A stretch of DNA of 5,421 nucleotides, taken from Ectopseudomonas composti (GTDB lineage Bacteria > Pseudomonadota > Gammaproteobacteria > Pseudomonadales > Pseudomonadaceae). How positions within the stretch are numbered: position 1 is the first letter of the stretch; every line of letters begins with the position of its first letter. Positions 1-5,324 of this stretch are shown piece by piece. The notes under the pieces are model-generated. The model saw only the letters and a program-made list of their open reading frames with translations, was not told the origin of the DNA and searched no databases. Made by a program: the position numbers and the translations under genes. Where the stretch lies: assembly GCA_946886245.1 (NCBI GenBank), contig CAMPIF010000330.1:1-5421 (forward strand), in the 5' to 3' direction.

Positions 1-3
1 TTC

Positions 4-63
4 GTAGCCCGGATGAAATCCGGGGTTTTTTGCCGCTCTGGCCCCGGATTTCATCCGGGCTAC
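4..63. repeat. Convergent REP pair forming a perfect 25-bp inverted repeat
   Basis: Bases 1-25 and 42-66 are exact reverse complements around a 16-base loop. Each arm is itself a small hairpin: GTAG (4-7), stem CCCGGAT (8-14), loop GAA, stem ATCCGGG (18-24), and its mirror image at 43-63 ending in CTAC. The structure can therefore fold as two small hairpins or one long one. A GTAG head before an imperfect palindrome is the known hallmark of REP elements mobilised by RAYT (REP-associated tyrosine) transposases. Assignment to that class is by pattern only; no transposase gene is in the window. Confidence 0.85.
8..31 (+). terminator. Probable rho-independent terminator of the gene left of the window
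   Basis: The left REP hairpin has a 7-bp stem (CCCGGAT/ATCCGGG) with a 3-base loop and is followed, after one further G, by six T residues (26-31). That is the shape of an intrinsic terminator reading rightward. It would separate an upstream plus-strand gene, outside the window, from the moa cluster. If the two arms pair as one 25-bp hairpin instead, the T run falls in the loop and termination would be weakened. Confidence 0.5.
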
Positions 64-83
64 GAAATCCTGACTTGCAGGTT

Positions 84-89
84 TACAAT
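84..89 (+). promoter_or_regulatory. Candidate -10 box for moaC
   Basis: TACAAT matches the sigma-70 -10 consensus TATAAT at five of six positions and lies 27 bases before the moaC start. No good -35 is present at the right distance: the 61-66 stretch is the end of the right REP arm and matches poorly. Either the promoter is weak or activator-dependent, or the match is chance. Confidence 0.3.
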
Positions 90-116
90 CGGTCGATTCC
101 CGTCTGGAGCTTTCCC

Positions 117-593
117 GTGCTGACCCACCTCGATTCCCAAGGCCGCGCGCATATGGTCGACGTCACTGACAAGGCGACCACCTTCCGCGAAGCCACCGCC
201 GAAGCGCGCGTGCGCATGTTGCCTGCCACCCTGCAGATGATCGTCGCCGGTGAGCATCCCAAGGGTGATGTGTTTGCCGTGGCGCGTATCGCCGGCATCC
301 AGGCCGCGAAGAAGACCAGCGATCTGATCCCTCTTTGTCATCCGCTGATGCTCACCGGCGTCAAGGTCGAGCTGAGTGCAGAGGGTGACGACACCGTGCA
401 TATCACTGCCCGTTGCAAACTGTCCGGGCAAACCGGTGTCGAGATGGAAGCACTGACGGCCGCCAGCGTCGCCGCGCTGACCCTCTATGACATGTGCAAG
501 GCCGTGGATCGCGGCATGGTCATCGAACAGGTTCGCCTGCTGGAAAAGCTCGGCGGCAAGAGCGGTCACTACAAGCTGGAGGAACAAGCATGA
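117..593 (+). CDS. moaC: MoaC, cyclic pyranopterin monophosphate synthase
   Basis: Molybdenum cofactor biosynthesis protein, 158 residues (E. coli MoaC is about 161). In the cytoplasm it converts the cyclised GTP intermediate made by MoaA into cyclic pyranopterin monophosphate. Family signatures are clear: HMVDVT near residue 12, [20 protein letters not shown] (48-67), [10 protein letters not shown] (70-79), [17 protein letters not shown] (106-122) and [14 protein letters not shown] (124-137), then [12 protein letters not shown]. By comparison with the E. coli protein, K49, H75, D125 and K128 correspond to its active-site residues K51, H77, D128 and K131. I chose the GTG at 117 because TGGAG (105-109) lies seven bases before it and the protein then starts MLTHLDSQG, as in homologues. 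The frame is open back to 30, but that extension runs through the REP and has no family similarity. The stop overlaps the moaD start (ATGA). Confidence 0.96.
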   Translation: MLTHLDSQGRAHMVDVTDKATTFREATAEARVRMLPATLQMIVAGEHPKGDVFAVARIAGIQAAKKTSDLIPLCHPLMLTGVKVELSAEGDDTVHITARCKLSGQTGVEMEALTAASVAALTLYDMCKAVDRGMVIEQVRLLEKLGGKSGHYKLEEQA

Positions 594-832
594 TCCGCGT
601 GCAGTATTTCGCCCGCTATCGCGAAGCCCTGGGCCGTGATGACGAACAACTCAGCGGCGATTTCGCCACCCTCGACGACCTGCGCCTGCACCTGGTCGCT
701 CGTGGCGGCGAATGGGAAGTGCTGGGCGAGCAGAACCTGATGTGCGCGCGCAACCAGGAACTGTGCAGCCTCGACGAACCGCTGGCCGAAGGCGATGAAG
801 TCGCCTTCTTCCCCACCGTCACCGGTGGCTAA
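590..832 (+). CDS. moaD: MoaD, molybdopterin synthase small subunit (sulfur carrier)
   Basis: Ubiquitin-fold sulfur carrier of 80 residues (E. coli MoaD is 81). Its C-terminal glycine is adenylated by MoeB and converted to a thiocarboxylate, which supplies the dithiolene sulfurs of molybdopterin inside the MoaD-MoaE complex. The diagnostic features are the start [15 protein letters not shown], the segment [13 protein letters not shown] (68-80), and the terminal Gly-Gly at 79-80 directly before the stop. The ATG overlaps the moaC stop by four bases. GGAGG (578-582) sits seven bases upstream inside moaC, so translation is probably coupled to moaC. The region after the stop holds a REP hairpin rather than running directly into moaE. 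Confidence 0.95.
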   Translation: MIRVQYFARYREALGRDDEQLSGDFATLDDLRLHLVARGGEWEVLGEQNLMCARNQELCSLDEPLAEGDEVAFFPTVTGG

Positions 833-845
833 CGCAGATTCAGCC

Positions 846-882
846 GTAGGGTGGGCCGGGCGGCGTTCCGTTTTAGCCCACC
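846..882 (+). repeat. Single GTAG-headed REP-like hairpin between moaD and moaE
   Basis: GTAG (846-849) is followed by stem GGTGGGC (850-856), a 19-base loop, and stem GCCCACC (876-882). A second CCCACC at 888-893 offers an alternative pairing. The stem sequence differs from the other REPs in the window, but the head is the same. It starts 13 bases after the moaD stop and ends 47 bases before moaE. No T run follows, so it is more likely an RNA-stability or processing element than a terminator. Confidence 0.7.
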
Positions 883-929
883 ATCAACCCACCAGCTGCC
901 TCTGAAAACTCCCCATCGAACGAGCCTCC

Positions 930-1385
930 ATGACCATCCGCGTTCAAGCCCAACCCTTCGACCCCGGCACCGAGCTCAACGCCCTGCATGCCGCCAACCT
1001 CGGCATCGGCGCGGTGGTCACCTTCGTCGGCTACGTGCGCGACTTCAATGACGGCCGCGAAGTCGGTGGCATGTTCCTCGAGCACTTCCCCGGCATGACC
1101 GAAAAGGCCCTGGCCAAGATCGCCGATCAAGCGCGCGAGCGCTGGCCGCTGCTGGGCATCGAGATCATCCACCGCATCGGTCGCCTGGAGCCGGGCGAGC
1201 CCATTGTTTTCGTCGGCACCAGCAGCGCTCACCGGCAAGCCGCGTTCGACGCCTGCAACTTCATCATGGATTACCTGAAAACCCGCGCGCCGTTCTGGAA
1301 GAAGGAAGACACCAGCGAAGGCCCGCGCTGGGTCGAAGGCCGCTGCAGCGACCAGAGCGCCGCAGAGCGTTGGCATAAACCGTAA
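930..1385 (+). CDS. moaE: MoaE, molybdopterin synthase large subunit
   Basis: Catalytic subunit of molybdopterin synthase, 151 residues (E. coli MoaE is 150). It dimerises, takes up the MoaD C-terminal tail and transfers sulfur to cyclic pyranopterin monophosphate to give molybdopterin. Visible family blocks are GAVVTFVGYVRDFNDG (27-42), LEHFPGMTEKAL (50-61), RWPLLGIEIIHRIGRLEPGE (71-90), IVFVGTSSAHRQAAF (92-106) and IMDYLKTRAPFWKKE (112-126). R37, H101, R102, K117 and K124 align with E. coli R39, H103, R104, K119 and K126, the region reported as its active site. The start at 930 matches homologues, but the ribosome site is weak (only CGAG at 921-924). The 97-base gap with a REP hairpin before it is unlike the tight moaC-moaD junction. 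moaE may thus be expressed at a different level from moaD, though both subunits are needed. Confidence 0.95.
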   Translation: MTIRVQAQPFDPGTELNALHAANLGIGAVVTFVGYVRDFNDGREVGGMFLEHFPGMTEKALAKIADQARERWPLLGIEIIHRIGRLEPGEPIVFVGTSSAHRQAAFDACNFIMDYLKTRAPFWKKEDTSEGPRWVEGRCSDQSAAERWHKP

Positions 1386-1400
1386 GGGTCTATATCGCCC

Positions 1401-1421
1401 GGTGCGCATGGCGCACCCTAG
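1401..1421 (-). repeat. REP element, minus orientation, altered head
   Basis: Stem GGTGCGC (1401-1407), loop ATG, and stem GCGCACC (1411-1417) form a perfect 7-bp hairpin 15 bases after the moaE stop. Read on the minus strand, the head is CTAG instead of GTAG, a one-base change. No T run follows, so a terminator role for moaE is not supported. Confidence 0.7.
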
Positions 1422-1459
1422 GAAACGCCGCGCCTTTCTCGAATCACCTTGCGATCCCT

Positions 1460-1548
1460 GTAGGGTGCGCCGCGCGCACCGGCTGTTCGCAACACTCTGT
1501 CCGAATGAATCGTGACACCATCCAGATCGACCGGTGCGCGCACCTTAC
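1460..1548. repeat. Convergent REP pair, right member missing its loop
   Basis: The left member is intact on the plus strand: GTAG (1460-1463), GGTGCGC (1464-1470), loop CGC, GCGCACC (1474-1480). The right member on the minus strand reads GTAA then GGTGCGCGCACC (1533-1544). This is one short palindrome that has lost bases in the middle of the normal stem-loop and carries an altered head. It begins two bases after the stop of the minus-strand small ORF. The 52 bases between the members show nothing recognisable. Confidence 0.7.
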
Positions 1549-1550
1549 GA

Positions 1551-1715
1551 TTACGCCAACGCCAGATGCACCCGTAATGCAATCGGCACCAGCATCAGCA
1601 ATACGCCCAAACCCAGCACGCGCACGCCCCATTCGTGCTCGCGAAAGTTGAAGCCGACTCCCAGCAGCAGAAAGCCACCGATCAGCAGCATCAGCATCAG
1701 GTGATAATGGTCCAT
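1551..1715 (-). CDS. Small two-helix membrane protein, 54 residues, function unknown
   Basis: A complete minus-strand reading frame encodes 54 residues beginning MDHYHLMLMLLIGGFLLLGV and ending HLALA. Two hydrophobic stretches, about residues 6-22 and 31-49, flank a short charged turn (NFREHEWG, 23-30), which predicts a helical hairpin in the inner membrane. Support for a real gene: an ATG preceded by GGAG (complement of 1723-1726) at a seven-base spacing, a clean TAA stop, an even hydrophobic pattern, and placement between two gene-end features. A REP starts two bases after its stop, as at other gene ends here. I do not recognise a named family. The N-terminal His-rich MDHYH might bind a metal, but that is speculation. 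It is transcribed divergently from the nucleotidase gene. Confidence 0.72.
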   Translation of the reverse strand: MDHYHLMLMLLIGGFLLLGVGFNFREHEWGVRVLGLGVLLMLVPIALRVHLALA

Positions 1716-1887
1716 GGCGCTTCTCCACTTCGCAGCCCTGATTACAGCTTAGTCTCGCCGTCTGGCTTGGGGCTGACCTGGGGCAATTAAAGTCTGACTC
1801 GATTGGCGACAACCGGCGTCTCGATCGGTCGCTGCCTGGCGTCATGGCCTGCTCCATACTGTGCGCAGTCATCGTCAAGGATCGTCC
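1716..1887. promoter_or_regulatory. Divergent promoter region between the small membrane gene and the nucleotidase gene
   Basis: The two genes point away from each other, so both promoters should lie in these 172 bases, and it is the only sizeable gap without a REP. For the minus-strand gene, TTTAAT (complement of 1786-1791) matches five of six -10 positions, with TTGTCG (complement of 1807-1812) as a -35 at a short 15-base spacing. For the plus-strand gene, CTGCCT (1832-1837) and CATACT (1855-1860) are 17 bases apart but match weakly. The ribosome site AAGGA (1877-1881) lies six bases before the ATG at 1888. The region is certain by arrangement; the exact boxes are guesses. Confidence 0.4.
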
Positions 1888-3810
1888 ATGCGCCTGTTCC
1901 TCTCCCTCCTGCTCGCCGGCCTGCTGAGTGCAACGCCGCTGGTCGCTGCCGAGCGCCATTTCACCATCCTGCACAGCAACGACTGGCAGTCGCGTCTGCT
2001 CGGCTTCGGCCCCAACAATGAATACAGCCCGGCGACGGTGGACGATGACGACACCATCGGCGGCGTCGCCCGGCTTGCCACCTTATTGAATGAACGCCGC
2101 ACAGCAGCCGGTGAACAACCTCTGCTGTTGCTCGACGGCGGCGACTTCACCATGGGCACGCTGTTTCACACCATCGCCCGCGAAATGGGCAGCGAACTGC
2201 GGCTGATGACCGAGCTGGGCTACGACGCGGCGGTGATCGGCAACCACGAATTCGACTTCCGCCCAGCCGGCCTCGCCGCGATGATCAGCGCTGCGCACAG
2301 GGCCAAGGGCGACACGCTGCTGCCGCTGCTGTCGAGCAACATGCGTTTCGATACCGCAAGCAAGGCCGACGACAGCCTGCAGGCGCACGCTGATGCCGGG
2401 CGCATCCTGCCGTACAAGCTGATCGAGCGCGGTGGCATTCGCTTCGGCCTGTTCGGCCTGCTCGGCAACAACGCCGTGGCGGTCAGCCCGATGATCAAGC
2501 CGCTGACCTTCGCCGACCCGGTCGCCACCGCCAGGGAAACCGTGGCCAAGCTGCGCGAGGAGGGCGCCGAGGTGGTCATCCTGCTCTCGCACATGGGCGT
2601 CACCCAGCAGGCCGATGGCAGCTGGCGCGGCGAGGAAGTGGAGCTGGTCGAGCAGGTGCCGGGCATCGATATCGTCGTCGGCGGCCACTCGCATGTGGCG
2701 CTGCCGCAACCTGTGCTGGTTAATGGGCGTACCCCGGTGGTGCAGGCCGGCTCGGAGATCCAGTACCTCGGCGAGCTGCGCATGAGCCTGGGCGACGACG
2801 GCGTGCCGCGTGTGCGTGACTATCGCCTGCATGCGGTCAACGACAGCATCGTCGGCGACGCGACCATCACCGCCAGGGTCGAGGACTTCAAGCAGGTGGT
2901 CAGCGAGCGCATGTTGACGCCCAAGGGCTATCGCTTCGACCAACCGCTGGCCAAGGTCGACCAGAGCCTGGGCCGTGATTTCACCGACCAGACCCTGGCC
3001 AACCTGGTCACCGATGCACTGCGTCATGCCGTCGATGCCGACCTGGCGTTCACCGGCAACGGCACCATCCGCGATGACCTGCTCAAGGGGCGTGATGGCG
3101 TGCAGGATGTCTCCGATCTGTTTCGCATCGCCCCGCTGGGCATCGGCCAGTTCGACGACGAACCGGGTTACCCGATGATCAAGGCCTACATCAGCGCGCG
3201 GGAAATCAAGTCGTTACTCGAAGTGCTGCTGCTCGCCTATCAGCTGCGCGACAGCGACAGCTATTACCCGCGTGTTTCCGGCCTGCGCTTCACCTACAAC
3301 CCCTGGCGCGTGCCGTTCGACCGCGTCAGCCGCATCGAAATCAGCGATGCGCACGGCAGCTACCGTGACCTGGACCTGAACGACACGCGCCTCTACAGCA
3401 TCGGCGCCACCAGCTACGTCGGTAGCTTCACCTGGCTGGTGCCGGACCTGACCAAGGGCCTGCTCGACGTCATCCCCAAGGACGCCGAGGGCCGCCCGCT
3501 GCCGCGTATCGAAGACGCCATCATCGACCAGGACCCGGATAGGGAAGGCGTGCAGGAACTCAAGGAATGGCAGGTGCTGCTCGACCATATCCGCAGCCTG
3601 CCGGACCTCGATGGCGATGGCCTGGCCGATATTCCCACCACGGGTGCGGCAGCCGAAGCGCGGATGATCCGCGCGCCGAGCCTGCATCCCGCCGAGCTGT
3701 TCCGCCTGGCCGGGCCGATGCAGTGGGGCGCCAGTGCGGTGATCCTGGCCGGCGTGCTGCTGATCCTCTGGCTGCTGAGCCGCCCGCTGCGCCGCCGCAG
3801 TCAGCGTTGA
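1888..3810 (+). CDS. UshA-like metallophosphatase/5'-nucleotidase, periplasmic, membrane-anchored
   Basis: Predicted 640-residue enzyme of the bifunctional metallophosphatase/5'-nucleotidase family, which hydrolyses nucleotides or related phosphoesters in the periplasm. Residues 1-21 form a signal peptide (MRLFLSLLLAGLLSATPLVAA). The calcineurin-like domain shows ILHSNDWQSR (27-36), LLDGGDFTMG (81-90), VIGNHEFDF (116-124), ILLSHMGV (231-238) and VVGGHSHVALP (263-273). The 5'-nucleotidase C-terminal domain follows with TLANLVTDALRH (369-380), FTGNGTIRDDL (388-398) and YYPRVSGLRFTYNP (459-472). DLDGDGLAD (573-581) resembles a calcium-binding loop. A hydrophobic helix (about 614-630) and the tail SRPLRRRSQR predict an inner-membrane anchor with the enzyme outside. 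The ATG at 1888 is chosen for its AAGGA site and signal peptide; an in-frame GTG at 1861 would add nine residues. The first motif has D-x-Q where UshA has D-x-H. The natural substrate cannot be told from sequence. Confidence 0.88.
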   Translation: MRLFLSLLLAGLLSATPLVAAERHFTILHSNDWQSRLLGFGPNNEYSPATVDDDDTIGGVARLATLLNERRTAAGEQPLLLLDGGDFTMGTLFHTIAREMGSELRLMTELGYDAAVIGNHEFDFRPAGLAAMISAAHRAKGDTLLPLLSSNMRFDTASKADDSLQAHADAGRILPYKLIERGGIRFGLFGLLGNNAVAVSPMIKPLTFADPVATARETVAKLREEGAEVVILLSHMGVTQQADGSWRGEEVELVEQVPGIDIVVGGHSHVALPQPVLVNGRTPVVQAGSEIQYLGELRMSLGDDGVPRVRDYRLHAVNDSIVGDATITARVEDFKQVVSERMLTPKGYRFDQPLAKVDQSLGRDFTDQTLANLVTDALRHAVDADLAFTGNGTIRDDLLKGRDGVQDVSDLFRIAPLGIGQFDDEPGYPMIKAYISAREIKSLLEVLLLAYQLRDSDSYYPRVSGLRFTYNPWRVPFDRVSRIEISDAHGSYRDLDLNDTRLYSIGATSYVGSFTWLVPDLTKGLLDVIPKDAEGRPLPRIEDAIIDQDPDREGVQELKEWQVLLDHIRSLPDLDGDGLADIPTTGAAAEARMIRAPSLHPAELFRLAGPMQWGASAVILAGVLLILWLLSRPLRRRSQR

Positions 3811-3814
3811 CGGC

Positions 3815-3934
3815 GTAGGGTGCGCCGCGCGCACCGGGAATGACGCGCTGCTCGGCCCTCACGCTCGCAAAATGCGCCCATACGCGGCCAGCACGTCATG
3901 ACGCCGTTGGGTTGGTGCGCACGGCGCACCCTAC
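3815..3934. repeat. Convergent REP pair A in the nucleotidase-transporter gap
   Basis: The left member on the plus strand has GTAG (3815-3818), stem GGTGCGC (3819-3825), loop CGC and stem GCGCACC (3829-3835). It begins four bases after the nucleotidase stop. The right member on the minus strand occupies 3914-3934 with the same stem, loop CGT read in REP orientation, and an intact CTAC end (3931-3934). The two are separated by 78 bases with no recognisable content. The outer ends form 18-base terminal inverted repeats except for the loop. Confidence 0.85.
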
Positions 3935-3958
3935 GGGATCACGCGCGGTTTGTGCGTT

Positions 3959-4163
3959 GTAGGGTGCGCCGCGCGCACCGAATACGCCGATACATGCCGA
4001 GATGCTGCAACGCTCGCCGCTGAAACGTTTCCCACGGCTTGGCTCCGGCCGATTCGTGGAAGGGCTTTCGGCTCGGGCATCCTGCTTCGCTCTACCTCCT
4101 GCATCCATACAGTCGTAGCCGCGATGCTGTCACCGCAGAGCTGGTGCGCACGGCGCACCCTAC
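3959..4163. repeat. Convergent REP pair B in the nucleotidase-transporter gap
   Basis: The left member is GTAG (3959-3962), GGTGCGC (3963-3969), loop CGC, GCGCACC (3973-3979). The right member is the minus-strand copy at 4143-4163 with loop CGT and an intact CTAC end. The 163 bases between them are not related to the pair A interior as far as I can see, and they contain a GAAACGTTTC palindrome. The layout resembles a small non-autonomous mobile unit, though no target-site duplication could be identified. Confidence 0.82.
4021..4032. promoter_or_regulatory. Possible LacI-family (Cra/FruR-like) operator
   Basis: TGAAACGTTTCC contains the perfect 10-base palindrome GAAACGTTTC (4022-4031) with a central CG, the usual form of LacI/GalR-family operators. 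It is close to the known Cra (FruR) site, which has a TGAAACGTTTCA-like core. It lies about 290 bases before the transporter start and upstream of the candidate promoter. With no sugar or central-carbon gene nearby, a chance match inside a REP interior is quite possible. Confidence 0.25.
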
Positions 4164-4174
4164 GGTCCGCCACC

Positions 4175-4203
4175 TTGCCAAGCAAGGCGTGCCTCCGTAT
4201 GGT
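4175..4203 (+). promoter_or_regulatory. Candidate sigma-70 promoter for the EamA transporter
   Basis: TTGCCA (4175-4180) matches the -35 consensus at five of six positions, and TATGGT (4198-4203) matches the -10 at four of six, with an ideal 17-base spacer. Transcription would start near 4210 and leave a leader of about 115 bases. It lies just outside the right member of REP pair B. The small hairpin at 4173-4187 overlaps the -35, so it could also be a protein-binding site. Confidence 0.35.
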
Positions 4204-4324
4204 GCAAAACCGCCTGATTCGGAAGCTACGCAATGATCGCTCAGCACTGCCCGCTCGGTGACCGCGCACAGCCGGCCAACCCCCACTCGGATAAATGTCG
4301 CGCCCCTGGCGTGGCACTCGCCTC

Positions 4325-5239
4325 ATGAACGCACTCAATCATTCGCGCCCGCTGGCGCTGTTCGGCCTGTTGCTGGCCAACCTCTGTTGGTCCGGCAACG
4401 CTCTGGTGGCGCGCGCCTTCGCGGGCGAGATTGCCCCGTTCACCCTGTCGTTCTGGCGCTGGTGCCTGGCCCTGGCGCTGCTGCTGCCCTTCGTCGCCAT
4501 GCCGTTGTGGCGTCATCGCGTAGCCGTGCGCACTGCCGGCTGGCGTCTGCTGGTGCTCGGCGGGCTGGGTATCGCCGGCTACAACTCGCTGCTCTACAGC
4601 GCAGCGCAGACCACGGCGGCCATCAACATCTCGCTGGTCAATACCTGCCTGCCGCTGGTGACATTCATCGGCGCCGGGCTGCTGCTCAATGAATGGCCGG
4701 CGCGCCGCGCCTGGTGGGGCATGCTGGTGGCGGTGATGGGCCTGGCGGTGCTGATCAGTCAGGGGCAATGGAGCCGCCTGGCCAGCCTGTCGTTCAACCA
4801 GGGCGACCTGATCATGCTGCTGGCCGTGGTCGACTGGGCGCTGTACTCGCTGCTGCTGCGGCGCTGGTCGGCCTACCTGCAGCCGATCCCGCCGCTGGCA
4901 TTGCTGGGCGTGTTCATCCTGCTGGGCGTACCGCTGATTCTGCCGTTCTATCTATATGAACTGAGCCAGGGCGCGCATCTGGCGCTCAATGCCGCCAACC
5001 TCTCGGCTGTCGCCTACACCGCCGTGTTCGCCTCGCTGCTGGCCTACCTGGCCTGGAACCACGGCATTCGTGTGATCGGCGCGGCCAAGGCAGCGCTGAC
5101 CAACTACCTGATGCCGGTATTCACCGCGTTGCTGGGTTGGGTGCTGCTGAACGAGAGCCTGCAGCTCTATCACTGGCTGGGTGCCGCAATGATCTTCGGC
5201 GGCCTGCTGCTGGCCACGCGGCCAGGCAAGAGCGCCTAG
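4325..5239 (+). CDS. EamA/DMT-superfamily inner-membrane transporter
   Basis: A 304-residue protein with ten predicted membrane helices, at roughly residues 10-30, 39-60, 73-92, 99-120, 128-146, 160-178, 189-210, 222-246, 253-275 and 281-297. This is the two-repeat EamA layout of drug/metabolite transporters. Diagnostic segments are LLLANLCWSGNALVARAF (15-32), FTLSFWRW (39-46), the helix 3-4 block SLLYSAAQTTAAINISLVN (88-106), and the second repeat's ALTNYLMPVFTALLGWVLLN (257-276) followed by ESLQLYHWLG. Members export amino acids or other metabolites, but the substrate cannot be predicted here. I start at 4325 because the protein then begins shortly before helix 1. An in-frame ATG at 4295 adds MSRPWRGTRL and neither start has a good ribosome site. 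A REP hairpin with a short T run begins four bases after the stop. It appears to be a single-gene unit. Confidence 0.9.
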   Translation: MNALNHSRPLALFGLLLANLCWSGNALVARAFAGEIAPFTLSFWRWCLALALLLPFVAMPLWRHRVAVRTAGWRLLVLGGLGIAGYNSLLYSAAQTTAAINISLVNTCLPLVTFIGAGLLLNEWPARRAWWGMLVAVMGLAVLISQGQWSRLASLSFNQGDLIMLLAVVDWALYSLLLRRWSAYLQPIPPLALLGVFILLGVPLILPFYLYELSQGAHLALNAANLSAVAYTAVFASLLAYLAWNHGIRVIGAAKAALTNYLMPVFTALLGWVLLNESLQLYHWLGAAMIFGGLLLATRPGKSA

Positions 5240-5243
5240 CCGC

Positions 5244-5314
5244 GTAGGGTGGATCACGCTTCACCGATCCACCTTTTCAAGGCTGGCGGATGAAAAAAGC
5301 GTCATCCGCCCTAC
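5244..5314. repeat. Convergent pair of two different REP families
   Basis: The left member on the plus strand is GTAG (5244-5247), stem GGTGGATC (5248-5255), a 10-base loop, and stem GATCCACC (5266-5273). The right member on the minus strand is GTAG (complement of 5311-5314), then a 9-bp stem GGCGGATGA/TCATCCGCC (5285-5293 with 5302-5310) around an 8-base loop. Both have the GTAG head but unrelated stems, so this pair joins two families, unlike the other pairs. The left member starts four bases after the transporter stop. Confidence 0.82.
5248..5277 (+). terminator. Possible terminator of the EamA gene
   Basis: The 8-bp REP stem GGTGGATC/GATCCACC is followed directly by four T residues (5274-5277). 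The stem is strong, but the 10-base loop is wide and the T run short, so termination may be partial. Its place just past the stop codon suits the role. Confidence 0.4.
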
Positions 5315-5324
5315 GGCGATCCTT

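Larger units (their letters stand above)
3811..4324. other. 514-base intergenic region without a supported gene
   Basis: This gap contains two convergent REP pairs (3815-3934 and 3959-4163), a LacI/Cra-like palindrome (4021-4032), a small hairpin CCTTGC-CAA-GCAAGG (4173-4187) and a candidate promoter (4175-4203). Open frames cross it on both strands, but they translate the REPs themselves, have no plausible ribosome sites and resemble no family known to me. From about 4204 to the transporter start I see nothing beyond a probable leader. Confidence 0.6.

Noticed and set aside
30..116. N-terminal extension of moaC to the ATG at 30
   Set aside because: It would translate the REP loop and arm, has no MoaC similarity, and a ribosome site lies properly before the GTG at 117.
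1..116. Moco riboswitch upstream of moaC
   Set aside because: The region is filled by the REP palindrome and a short leader; I see no multi-stem structure of the Moco RNA kind.
873..1409. Minus-strand 178-residue open frame over moaE
   Set aside because: It is the antisense shadow of moaE, whose family motifs are unmistakable.
1401..1421. Terminator of moaE
   Set aside because: The hairpin is good, but no T run follows it on the plus strand.
1444..1974. Minus-strand 176-residue open frame across the divergent region
   Set aside because: It runs through REPs, the small membrane gene in another frame, and the nucleotidase signal peptide; it has no recognisable motif.
2083..3027. Minus-strand 314-residue open frame inside the nucleotidase gene
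   Set aside because: It lies antisense to a gene with clear catalytic motifs, and its His/Gln-rich composition is typical of antisense reading of high-GC genes.
3721..3807. PEP-CTERM or GlyGly-CTERM sorting signal on the nucleotidase
   Set aside because: The helix and Arg-rich tail are present, but there is no PEP or GG motif before the helix and no sortase-like gene in the window; a plain membrane anchor explains it.
3815..4163. Repeats at 3815, 3914, 3959 and 4143 considered as a CRISPR array
   Set aside because: The repeats alternate in strand, the spacings are irregular (78, 24 and 163 bases), and the units are short GTAG-headed hairpins, which fits REP pairs and not a CRISPR.
3950..4261. 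Plus-strand 103-residue open frame in the long intergenic gap
   Set aside because: It reads through two REP elements (for example VGCAART), has no ribosome site, and resembles no protein family known to me.
3931..4338. Minus-strand 135-residue open frame overlapping the transporter start
   Set aside because: It is built largely from REP sequence, overlaps a well-supported gene, and has no domain signature.
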